Origin: Climacteris rufus
Lineage: Eukaryota; Chordata; Aves; Passeriformes; Climacteridae
Reading direction: 5' to 3'
Assembly: GCA_013398175.1 (NCBI GenBank)
Contig: VZRZ01003219.1
Coordinates: 1,079,384-1,143,383 of the forward strand
Length of the DNA: 64,000 bases
Shown here: positions 1-13,300 of the stretch, piece after piece
Layout of the letters: each line of letters starts with the position of its first letter
Position numbering within the stretch: position 1 is the first letter of the stretch
Position numbers and translations under genes: made by a program
Notes under the pieces: generated by a model
Database searches by the model: none
What the model was told of the DNA's origin: nothing
The model's input: the letters and a program-made list of their open reading frames with translations, nothing else

Positions 1-3000
1 CATCATCACAGCTTGGTGAGAGGGGAACAGGCTTTGGAAAAGCAGAAGAGAGTTAAGTGTTAATAGGAAAAGTTGCTAGGCCAGCAAATTCACCAGCTGG
101 ACTGCTGAGATATGTAATGGCAACTTCCTCGCTACTTGTGCTGGGTTCTTTTATATTTTTGTTGCTGATATCACAAATATGCCTGGGATGCCAGCTGGCT
201 TTCAAAAAAGACTTAATAACTCTGGTAGAATCATTCCTTAGGGACACTTAGCAAACTGGTAAAGAGCTTAGCATTTACAGCTTGCACTTGTATTAATACA
301 GAGTCTGGTTTATAACCAACACTGGGGTGGCAGCAGGTTTTGTGGGCAGCCTTTGGAGGGACCACTTCCTCCTACATCAGTTCTGACCCATTTCTCACCT
401 ACAAAATGCTACAGATCACAGCACACCACATCCACCTACTGGGAAGGCTGGTGGTCAGATAGAAATGCTGGGATTCATAACAACAACACTAATATGAAGG
501 AAAGCACCACCAAAAGCTATTAGTTGAGCAAGGGCTAAAAGAATGGTTTGTATTAACAAACAAGAACATGATAAAAAGCAATCAGAGTGAAACACTGACA
601 AATGAGATGTTTGCATCATGAAGCCTGTGCTCTGGTAAGGCAACAGCAGAAAAAAAAACAAACCATCAGAAGACCTGGGCTCCAAAAACAGCAGGATGGT
701 GACAAGGTTCTGTCCCCTTGTGTGAGCCATTGCTTTCTCCTGCCCTAACACAAAGGCAAATTGACCATGAAGATACTAAAAATGAGGCAAAGATGATGGG
801 CAGCTACCTTGTCCAAGACTTATGGAGGAAGAAGCAAGATTATTAGGCGGACAAATTCACTGCAATAACTTTGACATCTTAAAGAAGCAAAAAGCATTCT
901 AAAAATCAGTTCAAAACAGCTCAAAAACTAGATCTAGCATCATAAAGAGAAACACAAAGTATGGAACAAGGATTAGAAAGCCAACATCACATCCTTAGTG
1001 TTATGCAAGCGAGTTTTGACACGTGTCTCAGAATCCACGAGCATGTGGGTGTGAAGATGTGAGTAAAACCTGTGACAATGAGTGAGTGAAATGTTCTCTT
1101 GAAACTAAACTTCCCCTTTCATTAAGATCCACATTAAATCTTGTTACATTGATTTTTTTACAGGCACAGGGCAGCAAGTGCAGCACACCTCTCATCTCCC
1201 CAGAGTGGTGTGTGCTTTAGTTCACCCTCCCGGTTTGGCATTCCAGGCAGGTCCCCCACACTGGCCCATATCAGATAGCTGAGATGAATCATAGGCTCTG
1301 CCTTGCATCTAAAGCCAAATCACTGCTAAAAATGCACAAAACTGTGCAGCATACAGGGTTGGCCAGAACCATTTCCACTTAAGGAAGATCAGGTATTGCT
1401 GCAGCTCACCACTAATTGCTCTCCTCTGAATTCCCCTGAGAAATTCCCAGCTTTCCTGAAGAATAAACCCACACTCCGCACTCCCACAGGAGCCCCACTA
1501 CAGCAGAAACATCTCTCCCCATATCTGCAGGACAAACCCCTCCTCATAAATAACCTGCAGATTGTTTCTGGCAGAGCTGTTGCTCTCCATCTGACAGCCT
1601 TGCAGCACATTGTGTTAACTCACTGCAATCCTTTGTACCATTCCTCACTGCATTCCTGAGACTGTTCCTCAAGATAACTTTTAACTCAGAGTCTGCTCTC
1701 CACCACTCACCATTCCTCCCAAATGCATGACAGTTTAACAAATACGCTCCACAAACACAGTAGTACATGTACCTTTTATGCCACTCTGTGGACTCTGAAT
1801 GAAACATTTGAATTCCTTGGACACTGGACAAGCTCCTGGAAAAAATTAGGCAATAAATCCTGATCTTCTGGCAACAAACCCTCAGTAACTCGCCTAAGTA
1901 CAAATGAGCACAGATAGGTACAGATGGCCAGGAACTGGTGCAATTTAGGTGCACCAACTGGTGCCAAAAACTCTCATGTCAGTTTTGCAGGCTACAAGTC
2001 AAGACAGACAGGCACCTAAACATACATGGCAAATACAGAAATAGGAAAATACACCTTGCCAAATTCTGTTCCACAGGGCTACATTGCTAGGAACTGCTGA
2101 GCTTGTAGGTTGAAAGGGGTTGCAGGTGTACTTATGCCAATTGGAGTCACACTCCGTGGTGATAATACAGTGTAAATACACTGGAGTGACCAGGTCACAG
2201 GGTGATCAGGCAGCAAAATGCAGCACAGCATTCAAAGAAATAAATCTGCTTTTTGCAAATGTTGGATTTGCAAGGCATAGTGACAACCAAGTTAAATGGA
2301 TAAATGAAATAGTAGAAGAACAAAAGTACACTAAAATCTCAGGTGACACCTATCAACGGCAAAAATTAGAAGAAATATGGAGGCAACACTCTTTCAGTCA
2401 GTTATTTTCCCACTGTTGAACATTATCACTACATGTATATACACTCAGTATCCACAGCTTGGCTAAAAAGGAGAGAGAGTTTCCCCCATGCTCTACTTCA
2501 TGTCTTCATATTTGTGCATTGCTAAAACAGGTTCTCTCTACTACAGCTTCCTGCTTCCAACCAAACCTTCCAGAGTGACACCCTGGGACACCCAGAGGCA
2601 TTTTTCTCAATGTGTTACTTGTTACTTAATGATGAACTGTTGACTCTGGCATCTACATAAACAGCCTGTGCTGATGCAGAGGTCAAACCCTGAGCTAAGA
2701 GAAACTGGCACAGTTTTAAAATAAGACTTAGGGAATATGAGTGACCTTCCAAAACAGACATTGGCATTTTAATCCTTAGAAACTTCATTTGTAGGTACAA
2801 GGTCAGTATTTGCAACAGGTTAGCTGAGTTTGATTATCTGAATATCATCTCTGATAAAGAAATTCTTTGGAGCTCAGCTGTGCCTTTATATTGTGTGACA
2901 GCCACAGCTTATAATTAACTTGTAATTATTAACATTTATTTATGTGTTTCTAAAAAAAGTCATAAAGGCTCTTTAAAACCTGTTTTCATGTAATAGCCTT

Positions 3001-6000
3001 GAAGAAATTGAGAAATATTTTAATACACAAAGCATGATGCAGCATGGACTCACCTAGAAAGCATTTCTTCTATTAAAAATATGAGATGGTAGAGTTGAGT
3101 CATACAAAACATGAATCATTTACAGCTTCATTAAATGGGCCACAGAAATGTAAAAAAGGGTTGTAACTTAGCAGGTATTCTTACACTGCCCTCAGCTGGG
3201 CCAAAGGAAGTTCCCTTAACTCCTTCTTAGGGGAGAGTTTAACTGGTAGCAACAAGACTATAATCAATCTGATGGATTGGTTTCATCCGTGTTCCTTACC
3301 AGTCACAGCTGTGCAACACAGCTCATTGCTCTCTGTCCTCTGCTCCAGGCTGCCCCTTCCTCAGCTCTCCTTCCTGCTACTGTAACCACACCTTCCTCCT
3401 TTTCCATCAAAGTCGTTTTTCCTGGTTTATTAAATAGACTTTTTGGTAATCCAGATTGCTTTGACTGAAATGAGCATGTGTGTGTAGAAACAAAATATTT
3501 CTGCATTTCCCCACCAATAGCTCCAGCTCATATGTGCTTTAATTTAACTGTTTCCATAAGTTAATTCACCTTTGCCTTAGTTGGGTTGATCCTGCAAGAA
3601 ATATTTCTCTCAAATGGTCTGTCCATGTTCCCTCTCCTTATTAGCCAGACTCTTCAAGAGGATCAAGGTGTACATTTGCAGTATATGCTTGCTATTCCTA
3701 TATTTCTGCCCTCAGAGTGAGCAGTCATGGCTCTTCAAAGGCAAGGAAGCAAAACCATCTTCTTGACAGGCAAGGGAAGCATTTTTCACTTTCACTCACT
3801 CAAAAAAAGCTTGATTGCTTCCTTATTATCTGTAACTGCTCTGTTATTGTTTCTTATGTCTCACTGCACACAAGGCTGGTTGTGTTTAGCACTGGCCAAA
3901 CACAGGGGCCTTTTGCTTTTAAGTTGAGGACTGGAAAAGCATCCCTGAGCAAAAGTTTTTGGTGGCAGTGTGATCCCTGAAAGTGGGCTCTGCTGCTAAA
4001 ACATCCAACCTGGAACTCTTCCAGCCTCCTTGTCACCATGCTGAGCCAGCATTACACCACCAGCCATCTCTATAGCCCTGTGGTGAGAAGGCTGAAAGTT
4101 CAAAATAAACCCAAGGCAACAAGAAGTTTATGTATTTCAACAGAACCAGTTCCCTGCCCTGCTGCATTACAGGGCGTGAGGGGGAAGCCACAACCCAGCT
4201 AGGAGAGAAGGATGGGATTTGCTTTTTTCCCAGCAGCAATAGCACTAAACCCCAGCTTTTTGCAAAACCAGGACAAGTTGAAGAGATTTCATTACCATAC
4301 CCCACATTCAGAAAAGAAAGCATGTTCTGTTCTAGAGGACATTTTGATTTATTCCTGATATCTATAACAGGAACTAATGTTTAGCTTCAGAAATTAGACA
4401 GACCGAAATGAAATATAAGGAAGAGGAAAAGAGTGGCAGTGGTTAACTAGGAGAACAAATTATCAGGGGAAATGTTGGTTTTCTCATTTCCTGATGTCTC
4501 CAGACCTGTCTTTTTTGGAAAAAGTATGTACTTTAGTTCAGCATAAATCAGTGGGCTAATGTCAAGAGAAACATGGAGAAATTGCATGGCCTGTGAAAGA
4601 TGGGAGGTCAGTCAACGGGGTCTAAAGGTCTCTGCCTGTTCTGCAGAGCTGCCCTCCAGAACAGGAAATGGAGGATTCCTTTTGCTCCCACATGCACACA
4701 CCCTGCACCCGCAGGCAGCTGCTGTGAGCCCCATGGGGGGCTCCAGTGCTGGCACTGCAGCCACACAACGCTGCTGCTTGTTCAGAGCCACCAGCCAGCT
4801 CGTGTCACATGCAGTTCCCAGCCCTTCTGTTTCCCTCATTCCAGGGCATTAAACAATTTGAGATTCTTCTCCCTTCTGCTCCACCCAAGCAAGCATCCTA
4901 GACAAAACATACTCTGGGTGTCCTACACACGTTATCCCTCTTTACCATTCCATTGTTGATTTTAGGACAATACAAGTTTTCTGTAGTTTCTTCTATAGAT
5001 TGACAGTCAGATTAGACAAGGAACCCACATGCATCTGTTACTTTTTGGGGCCCCACTTAGACCACCACACTCCCCAAAAAAAGACTATCTTTGCCTCTTA
5101 TTTCCCACCAGGATCAGTAAGATGCTTTTATAAAGGAAATCCTGCCTAGAAATTCCCACACCCCTCTGGCTATTCTCTGACCACTGAGCTGCTGGGATGA
5201 GGTAACCAACAGGCAGCACATACAGGCAACGTGGGAAAGTCTGGCCAGTCTAAAAATGCTGCTTTTTCTGAATTCCAGCATGACATCCATGTTCCTTTAC
5301 AGCCCCGTGGAACAATTTTTCCAGCTCTGGTTAAGCTTCCATTATGCTTAGCTGTTACCAGTCTCTTCAGGATCATGGTGATCTTTCAAGGTGTCTTAAC
5401 AAAATACTGTCATCACAAAAATTGTGAGAACTTCATCCACTTCAATTATTACATACAAATTCGGGCAATGAAACTGAGTTTTTACCTAAAATAAATCAAA
5501 TGCCTTCTGTATGAAAGGACAATTGTGTGTCATACTGCTCCCATTGCCATTGTATCAGCCTGCCCATCTCCCAGAAAGTTTAGCATTGGCAAGGGGCGTG
5601 TGTTTGTGGAACCTCTGCACACTTCTGCCCACCAACACCACTATTGCCAAGTGAATATGGTCACCATGCCATAGGAAAACAGAGGTCAAGTACTCCTATA
5701 AGGCCACATCACAATTCACCTTCCAAGCAGTCAAAAAACACCAGTCTTAAATATCTCCCACCTGACCCAGCTATGTTCTCCCCAGACTCTCCCAGCAGGA
5801 GCAACTGGAGCAGGTTGATTTTTACCTGATCTCCCGAGTAACTGCTGACTGTTTCTTTCCTTATCTTTATGCTCTGAGTCAGTGCCCTGAGCAATATCTG
5901 TGGACACTCCCTCATCCCCACATATTCCTGCAGTTCTTTCTTCACACTCCATTTATATCAGACTGCTGGGGTCAAAACCATTGGTTTTTCCCTTTCCCCC

Positions 6001-6640
6001 AATTTTGGTGGTTATTACAAGGTAGGATGAGGCTGGACTCAGCCCTATGAGCTCATATGGAGACAATCTCTGACAAATGCCTTCCTCCCACACCATCAAC
6101 ACCTGGGAGGACAGAGATTTTGCTTCATCCACATCCATCAGTGCACAGACACATGCAGAGTGCATCAGTTCATGCTGTCCCTGCTGTATCCTGGAGGATA
6201 GCCCATGTCTCTCACAAGGGACCTGAAGATTTATTCAAGTGCTATTTATCAAGCACACAAATTACACATGTTCCTTTCCCAGATTAAGTATAGGTGGCCC
6301 ATCCGTTTTAGTCAAAACCAGTGGTTTATGTGTCAAATTCATATTACACCATGCTTGTGAGCTCCATAGGATCCCTCCACACCACCAGCCCTGAATGGAT
6401 TGTGGTGGCCAATGCATCCATAGCGTGGCATTTAACACAAGAGCGGGGCAGGACATCTCTATCTAACCCACAGCTGATAGTTTATTTCAAGTTTTAAATA
6501 GAAGTTACAATAGAAATATTATATAGAAGCCAGATGTTACAATGCTAAGCAACTTACTGGCAAATGCATGTGATCACTCTCTCAAAGAGGTCCTGTGAAC
6601 AACAGGCAGCTTTTCAGGGGGTAACCAGGCTGCAACAACT
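1..6640. other. No recognisable gene
   Basis: I see no open reading frame with a known domain, no splice-bounded coding exon and no clear repeat family here. The longest frames are short, change frame often and overlap one another on opposite strands, as expected by chance. Base composition is AT-balanced without a CpG island. Human synteny would place CUEDC2 and FBXL15 to the left of miR-146b, but I recognised no exon of either, so they may lie further left or be rearranged. Confidence 0.5.
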
Positions 6641-6649
6641 CTTTCTTAG

Positions 6650-7195
6650 TGGGTTTTCCATCCCCCATCTGCAATGTCAGCAACCTGTTTCCCGTTCCAG
6701 ACCACTTCTCTTCTTTTTCACTGGGCTCTCATGTAATACTTTTCTTTTGCCACTTAGCTGCTTCACGTTCTTTGATGGAATATACTCCTCAGTCAATTTG
6801 TTTATATTCTTTTCCCCCTCACACTGCTTGTCCAACCTTTTCCTCCTTGGTCCAGCGTTTCCAATGTGTCCCTTGTGCAGATCTTCCTTTGGGGTGGGAG
6901 GCAGTGATCCACTCAATAATCCTGACAACTGGATGGGCCAGCTTTTTGTGCTGTCCCAGGCAGATTTTAATTTTGTATCCTTTACCGAATACCTCATAAA
7001 TCCAGCCCTCAGCAAGAGCCCTTTCTGTGATACTTTGTGCCATGGGACACATCAGGCAACGCTGTTGATGTTTTATTTTTGTCTTTCCACATTTGGCCCA
7101 CAAACAAATTCTTTCTCTTCCAATGCTAACTCTTGACATGTTCAGTCAGTCCCAGGATCCGTCCAATCTGGTTTCCACAACATGGACATGATGGA
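6650..7195 (-). mobile_element. Decayed R2-like non-LTR retrotransposon fragment (zinc fingers plus Myb-like region)
   Basis: On the minus strand, pieces of one protein can be followed through two frameshifts. A first finger with CPCCG and a following EH lies near 7188-7129. A second with AKCGK and a later C-x2-C lies near 7097-7045. A third lies near 6998-6933, spaced as C-x2-C-x12-H-x4-H, but both cysteines have become Y and F while both histidines remain. A tryptophan-rich WTKEE motif near 6854 then shifts frame into a segment with PSKNVKQLSGKRK. Three N-terminal fingers followed by a Myb-like domain is the known N-terminal layout of R2-A clade elements, which are known from passerines. 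No reverse transcriptase or endonuclease region was recognised beyond 6650. The frameshifts and lost metal ligands make it a dead relic. A host zinc-finger pseudogene is less likely because of the Myb-like part. Confidence 0.6.
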
Positions 7196-8089
7196 TTTTT
7201 GTCCAGGACCTTTACCACCAACGTATCCTCCGACGGGAGGTGGGAGGTGTCGCACAGGGCAGGTGACACAGGCAGTGAAGGAATGAGTGCCACAGCCCTC
7301 AGAGGTGAGAGCCCCTTATCATCACTTCCTTCTTCTCTTTTCCAGGCTGCTGCTGATGCCTGTGGTAACTCTGGAGTTAGGTGTCTTGCACACCTCTGGA
7401 TACCTGGCCAAACCTTCCTATCAGGTGGAGGGATGGGAGCCATCTCTGTCTATCACCACGTAGGGTGTAGGGGGCCACACCTGGCCCCAAAGCAGCAGGG
7501 ACTTCCTGCAGGGCAACACAACAGCCAGAAACAGGTAAGAAAAATGAAATGGTGGGCATAAGTGGTCACATGGACACTGCTCCAAAATGACTTTAGGTGA
7601 CTCAGAGTAAGTGTGCCTTCATTTTACACCTTTTCAGTGCTGCCAGGTTCCCTATATGTTGGGAGGGAACCCTGTGGATCACCCAGATCAGCCATGCCTG
7701 TACCATTCCCAGCCACTCCTTACCTACAGTAAACAACCTAAGTAGTCTGCTGCTTCTGCAAAGGACACTGCTTTCCTGGGAATAAAGGCTGTGCTGGAGA
7801 AACTTCCAGGAGCTAAGGGAACTGGACAAGCTCAACACACACCCCCAGCATCAAGCCCATGCTCTACTTACATCCTTTCACCTTGCAAGTTTGCCCTGGC
7901 AGCAGCAGAGCTTGGGGAAAGCATAACAGAAATGAAAAATCACTACCTGGGCCACGTAGTGGCCAACTGCTGTGTTTCAAAGTTATGGACATCTCTGTCG
8001 GGTCGCTGAGTGTGGCAGAAGCTGCTCAGCATTCCCAGAGCGCGCTGTGCAGTGTGAGACAGGTCTGGCAGCAAGGACGGGAGCGTGCA

Positions 8090-8101
8090 GCCCTCTAGTG
8101 C
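8090..8101 (-). promoter_or_regulatory. CTCF-like motif
   Basis: The minus strand reads GCACTAGAGGGC, 11 of 12 positions of the CTCF core CCASYAGRKGGC. With one mismatch allowed, a few such matches are expected by chance in 64 kb, so this is only a candidate. Confidence 0.35.
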
Positions 8102-10355
8102 CCACGGTACCGCCACAGCGGCCACGGCCCTGCAGAGCTGCGCAGCTTCCACCCCTGCCAGGAGGACCTGGCACTCCTCAATCCACCCCTGAAGGGCAGC
8201 AGGTCACGGGCTGTGCAGCCTGGGGCACAGGACACCTGTTTGTTTGGGTTTTATTAATTTCTAACTTTGTGGCTTTCAGCTGCCTTCAAGTACAGGGTCA
8301 GCTCTGACTTAGGATGCAAACACACGCCTCCTCAGAGTCTCTGCTACAGTGTCACTGCTGCTGCACTTAATCACCTTGCACATGATCCAGCTGCCCTGTC
8401 CTCCCCGGCACTGACTCCTCACTAACCCCAAGGTCCCCAAAGCTGGGCTGGCAGCCAAGGTGGCACCAGGGCTGTGCCAGGTCCACCCTTCACCACCCAC
8501 ACAGCAGCTGTCTCCCCTGCCTATGGTCCCAGGTGGCTTTTAGGAGCCTTCTCCCTTTGTATCCACATTTACTTCCAACTTCTGTGCCTGGAAACTGTCT
8601 GAAGACCCCAAAGCACACCTCTGGGAGACACCCAGCTATCCCCCAGAGCCACACCAAGCTGCTGGGTTTGCCTGCCATGATCTTTATTTGGTCCCCTCAG
8701 CCTGCTCTCATCATCTTCCACTGATGGATCCTAATGGTGCCAACATCCCATCCCAAATTCTCTCCAGATGCTAACTGAGTCCACCTTCCCCTTCTGCTGC
8801 AGGTCTGGGGCCACAGCACAGGGCAGCTTGGCTTAAAGTCTACGTCCGTGGGGACAGTGGCTGCTCCATCTGCCACAGCTGGAAGGCAGCACAGCTCTTG
8901 GCAGACACAAAGACCTGTCCTCACCTGTTATTTATTTCACATAGAAGTAGCATTTCCTCATGTGTGACACCGAGGGCTTGGCTTAGCTGCCTGAGCATCT
9001 GCCCAGCACCAGAGGACACCTGAAATAGCCCAGAGTTCTGGCAGAGATATCAGACGACCCCAGCAGACCCATGTCCTTCTGGAGGCCAGATGGAGCACCC
9101 CAGGCCATCTCCAAGGGCTCTGGTCCCTTTGTTCAGGCAGCTGTAGTAGCCCAGTCCTTGCTATGGCAACTCATATCCAGAGAAATGCTTTCCCACTTCC
9201 ATGTCTAGAGAAAACCATTTGTTTTCAAGGGTCACCTCTTCCCCACCAGCCAGGACATCTCCCTGGAAAATCTCCCTTTGGAGCCCCCCTGGACTGGCCT
9301 GTGGGGAGCAGAGCACAGCTGCTGCCAACTGTGATGGGTTTAGCCACCCATATTTATTGGGCTGGGGTAGAAACAGGTGCCCTGGCCCAGGACACGGACC
9401 CCTCCAGAATAGCATCTATTCCCGGGGCATCCAGTCTGCTCGCAGTCAGGTGCTCTCCCGGCACCTTTCACTTGTCCGGAAAGCTTAAAAAGGCCCACGT
9501 TTGTTGTGTTTTGCTTCCCCGCACAGATGATTCACTGCACTCTCCTCTGTAAACAGTGGGTGGATCCCAGCTGGATTTCCGGGAGCAGCACGGCACCGAT
9601 TCCGGGCTCAGGGAGCAGCAGCTGCACACCTCCTTCTCCACATCCTCTCTGTCTGTCCTGCAGCAAAGCACAAGTGCAGGAGCAAGCCTGTGGTTCATGC
9701 ATACCTGCCAAATGCTTGTGGAGTGTGGAGGGGGAAGAAAGCCCCAGTGTGCCCTGAGCCGGCTCCCTGGATGCAGGGGAGCTCCCGGGCTCCGGGCACC
9801 CCTCGCCGCCCACTCAGCCTCTGCCGGCTCCTTTCCCCCGGGCAGGCCCACGGCCCACGGCCCCCGCCAATTCATGTGCGAGCAGAGCTCGATGCTGAGG
9901 GTTAACTGGCTCCCGCCTCCCCCCGTGCCCTAGTTACAGGCGAGACGCGAGTTTGCAAAGAGAAGTGCTGGCCGAGCTCAAAATCTTTATTTACTTCTTT
10001 TTGCCAAGGGACTAATTGCAAGGCTAGCTGAAAGGAATTGCTTAGGAAGGAGCTGACATTTCCCTTGCTGTTCCTCATGGCGCATTTGTGGGCACGGGGC
10101 GGTGTGGGAACCAGCACAATCCTTGAAAGCTTCCCTTTACACGTAATGCGGTTCCTAATCCAAAACCCCTCTGCAAAGCTCCATCTCCTCTCAGACGAGG
10201 CCTGGGGCAGGCAGGAGCATCCCTGTCAGGGGGGCCGGTCGGGACTGGGGCCACCTCCCCGTTGTCCCAGCACAGGGACGATCCCCCCCCTCCCTGTGCC
10301 AAGCCCCGGGCGCTGCCGGGGGCTCTGGGAGCCCTGGGCGCTGCCGGGATTTTCG

Positions 10356-10367
10356 CCACTAGAGGGA
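10356..10367 (+). promoter_or_regulatory. CTCF-like motif
   Basis: The plus strand reads CCACTAGAGGGA, 11 of 12 positions of the CTCF core. It shares CACTAGAGGG with the site 2.3 kb to the left but points the opposite way. Confidence 0.35.
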
Positions 10368-13300
10368 GGAAAGGGAGGTTGGACATGACCGAGATGATGC
10401 ACAGAGCTCCAGCACTGTGCAATGAGTCCCACATCCGGACACAGACACTGAGATCTCACGCTGAGGTACCTGAGCCCAACCCTGAGCTGGAGCCCGTTCC
10501 AGGACCCATCCTGCTCTAGCCACACACAGCACCTGACCCTGGCAAAGGGCTTTTCAAGCAGGAACATGACTTTGCACATCAGGAAAATTAAAACCTTGAG
10601 GAAATGTCAACCCCGGGTGCAGAGCGTAGGAGAAGTGCCCCAAGATGTTTCTGAAGGGAAATAAGCACCAAGTCCTCAGACACCGTTTTGTGGCACTTTC
10701 ATTCCTGGAGAAGCTGTTTCCACCCTGTGACCTTCTGGGTGAATCCTCTGTCCTTGACAGTTCCCACCACCAGTGGGAAACTCCAGCCCTGCCACATTTC
10801 CCCCAGCCCCTCTGTCACCCTTGCCAGAAACACGGGCTTCTGCATGTGCTGGGTCAGCGTTTGGGGTGCTCCCTGTCCTCCATCCTCCTTGCATGCCTCT
10901 CCTCTCCTAATCTAAATCCCTAGAGCAGATTGTCATCCCAGATCCTGCCCCATTTGCTAATGCAAAGCTCGGATGGGGGACCAGCCCCAGCCTGGTGCTT
11001 TCGGGAGACGCTGAAAGGCAACACCCCACTTTGCCATTTCTGGGAAGAGGCTCGGCTTCCTCGCAGCCCCACTCGCCTTCACTCTCACTTCTGCTTCACC
11101 AGAACAGCTTTTCCCCCCGGGAAGCCTTCCTGCCTTCTGATGGAAACCTGCCAAAATCGGCAGTGGATGCTGCCCGGCTTCTGGCTGAGTGTGACCGGCC
11201 GGGGAGGCTCTGTCCTGGGGGGAAGGATGTGGCTGTTCCCGTAAGCTGCCCCTGACACCCCACACAGAGGTAGTGGGAAGGGGGTTTGGCTGGAATTTGT
11301 CCAGATGCAAATGCCTTCCAAGGAGTGACTCAGCCCTGTGGTTTTCCTCCCTTCCTCGCCAGCAGATTTGATTCCCAAATTGCTTCAGGGCTGCTGAAAG
11401 GAAGGACTGTGCCAGCAGCAGGGCAAGGGAGCACCTCTGCTTCCCCACACCCCCTCTCTCCTCAGCCCTCTTCCATCTCCCAGATTTCTTCAGTGCCAAC
11501 CCCTCATTTTGCTCCCTCTGCAAAGCCACATGGAAAAGGGGAAGGCTGCCAGCATCCATGGACCGGGGTTGGAGGGGAAACAGGAACCCTGAGAGAAAAA
11601 ACATCCCGAGAAACTCCCTATCCCCCGGCCATGCTTCCGCTGGGGCTGCCAGCACGGAGGGGACTGGTCTGTGCTGGCAGATCGCGCTTTGTAGGGAGCT
11701 GCACAGGGTACATGCTGCTTTCAGCATTTCTTTGGGGGCAGAAGGAGTTGTTCCAGAGGGGTAAATGCCATCTCTGGTGGTCACAGCAGCTGAACTCCTA
11801 TGCATTTCCCCTGTTCATTTCCATTCATGAAATCTCACCCGATCTCTATCCAGGTGGCCAGATGGCAGGAGGTCTCAAAGGATGCAAAATATGACATAGC
11901 CTAAAAATAGTCCAGCAGGTGGAGGGGGAGCCTGAGCTCAGAGCGACACAGCCTGAGCAAAATCCTGGCTGTGTACAGAAAGCCCTGCTGGGGAGAGAGG
12001 CAGAGCAAGTCCCTGTGGCAGGAAAATGCCCACTGCTGGCCAGGCCTTTGCAGGGGCAGGATTCCTGCAGGACATCATTAATGGTTATAACCATGGCTGA
12101 GCTCTTCTGCAGCCGTGCAAATGCTCAGTGCAGGGCCTGGGGGCCAGGAGTCCACACCAGCATCCCTGGGGCTCTGAGGTCCAAGTGCATCTGCAAGCAC
12201 TACAAGAACAGCCCATTCCCCAGGACACTGGGTGTGATGGAGGCTGCACCCGGGTTCCTCCAGGCTTTCTGTGCACAACTGGGGCTGGCATCCCAAACAA
12301 AGGGGCTGAGAACAGGCTGAGCACCAGCTGAGCTGCCTGTCCTGCTGCTCCAGCTCTGAGACCACTGGTGTGGCCTCTCAAACATGGTTTTGAGCATCAG
12401 GCTCTGTGGACAAGCCAAGGCTGCTCAGCCCTTTTTGTAAGGGCATCTCTGGCTTTGTGCTGTCATGGTTTCACAGAAAAAAAAGCATCTGCTGAGCCCA
12501 AAGTGCCCCAAACATCACATCCTTCATCCCAAGGGCAAGGATGAAAGATGTGGGTTTCCCTCACATATGACATTTCTCAGTGGAGGAATGGAGGCTTGCA
12601 GGCAGTTTGCTAGCTTAGGGGAGAGGGAAAAGGAAAGATGCACAAGAGCCACTAAATCACACAAAGCCTGATGTAGGTTTAGGCCTGGAGATGGACTGAC
12701 CCTCAGCTAAAGCTGAAGTGTGGGATTAGCTCTGTATTAGACATCTGTGAGTCTACACCTGAGAGAAACTGCCTGGGGAGGGGCACTGGGTGTTGGTTGG
12801 GCATGACCCTGGGTCTGGGCATTCCTGTGGGCTTCTCTAGTGTCTACTAAAGGGCTGAACAGCCACTGTTGCCTCCCAGCCATCCAGCTGCAGTCTCCCT
12901 GCTGTGCACAGCCTCGGGCTGCATCCTAGAGCAGCCTCCCAGCAAGGGATTGCAGCTGCAAGTGCGAGACCACATCTCAGATGGAATCCCTTGTCCCACT
13001 CCAGCCCCAGAGGCAGTGGCTGGCACTGGGACAGTCCCACAGGCTGCAGCTGTTTCACTGGTCCCCTTTCCAGTGCCCTCCCCAGGGCATGGAGCAGCTG
13101 CATCAGCTTTCATCCCCAGTGGGAATCAGGCACTCGGAAAGCACACATCAGCCATTCCCCAAGGCTACTTTCTGCTGTCAGCAGTAACATTGTGAGGTGT
13201 TCTAATTGCTGGCTTATTTCTGAGCCCCAAAACACACCCTGGTCCTGCCGGCTGGCTTTCTCTGCAGTCACAGGAGCTCAAAGGTAGGGGCTTTTAACCT

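Noticed and set aside
10957..11805. A 282-codon open frame on the minus strand, the longest in the window
   Set aside because: It lies in GC-rich DNA where long frames occur by chance, overlaps other long frames on the plus strand, shows no domain, has low-complexity composition and has no splice or synteny support.
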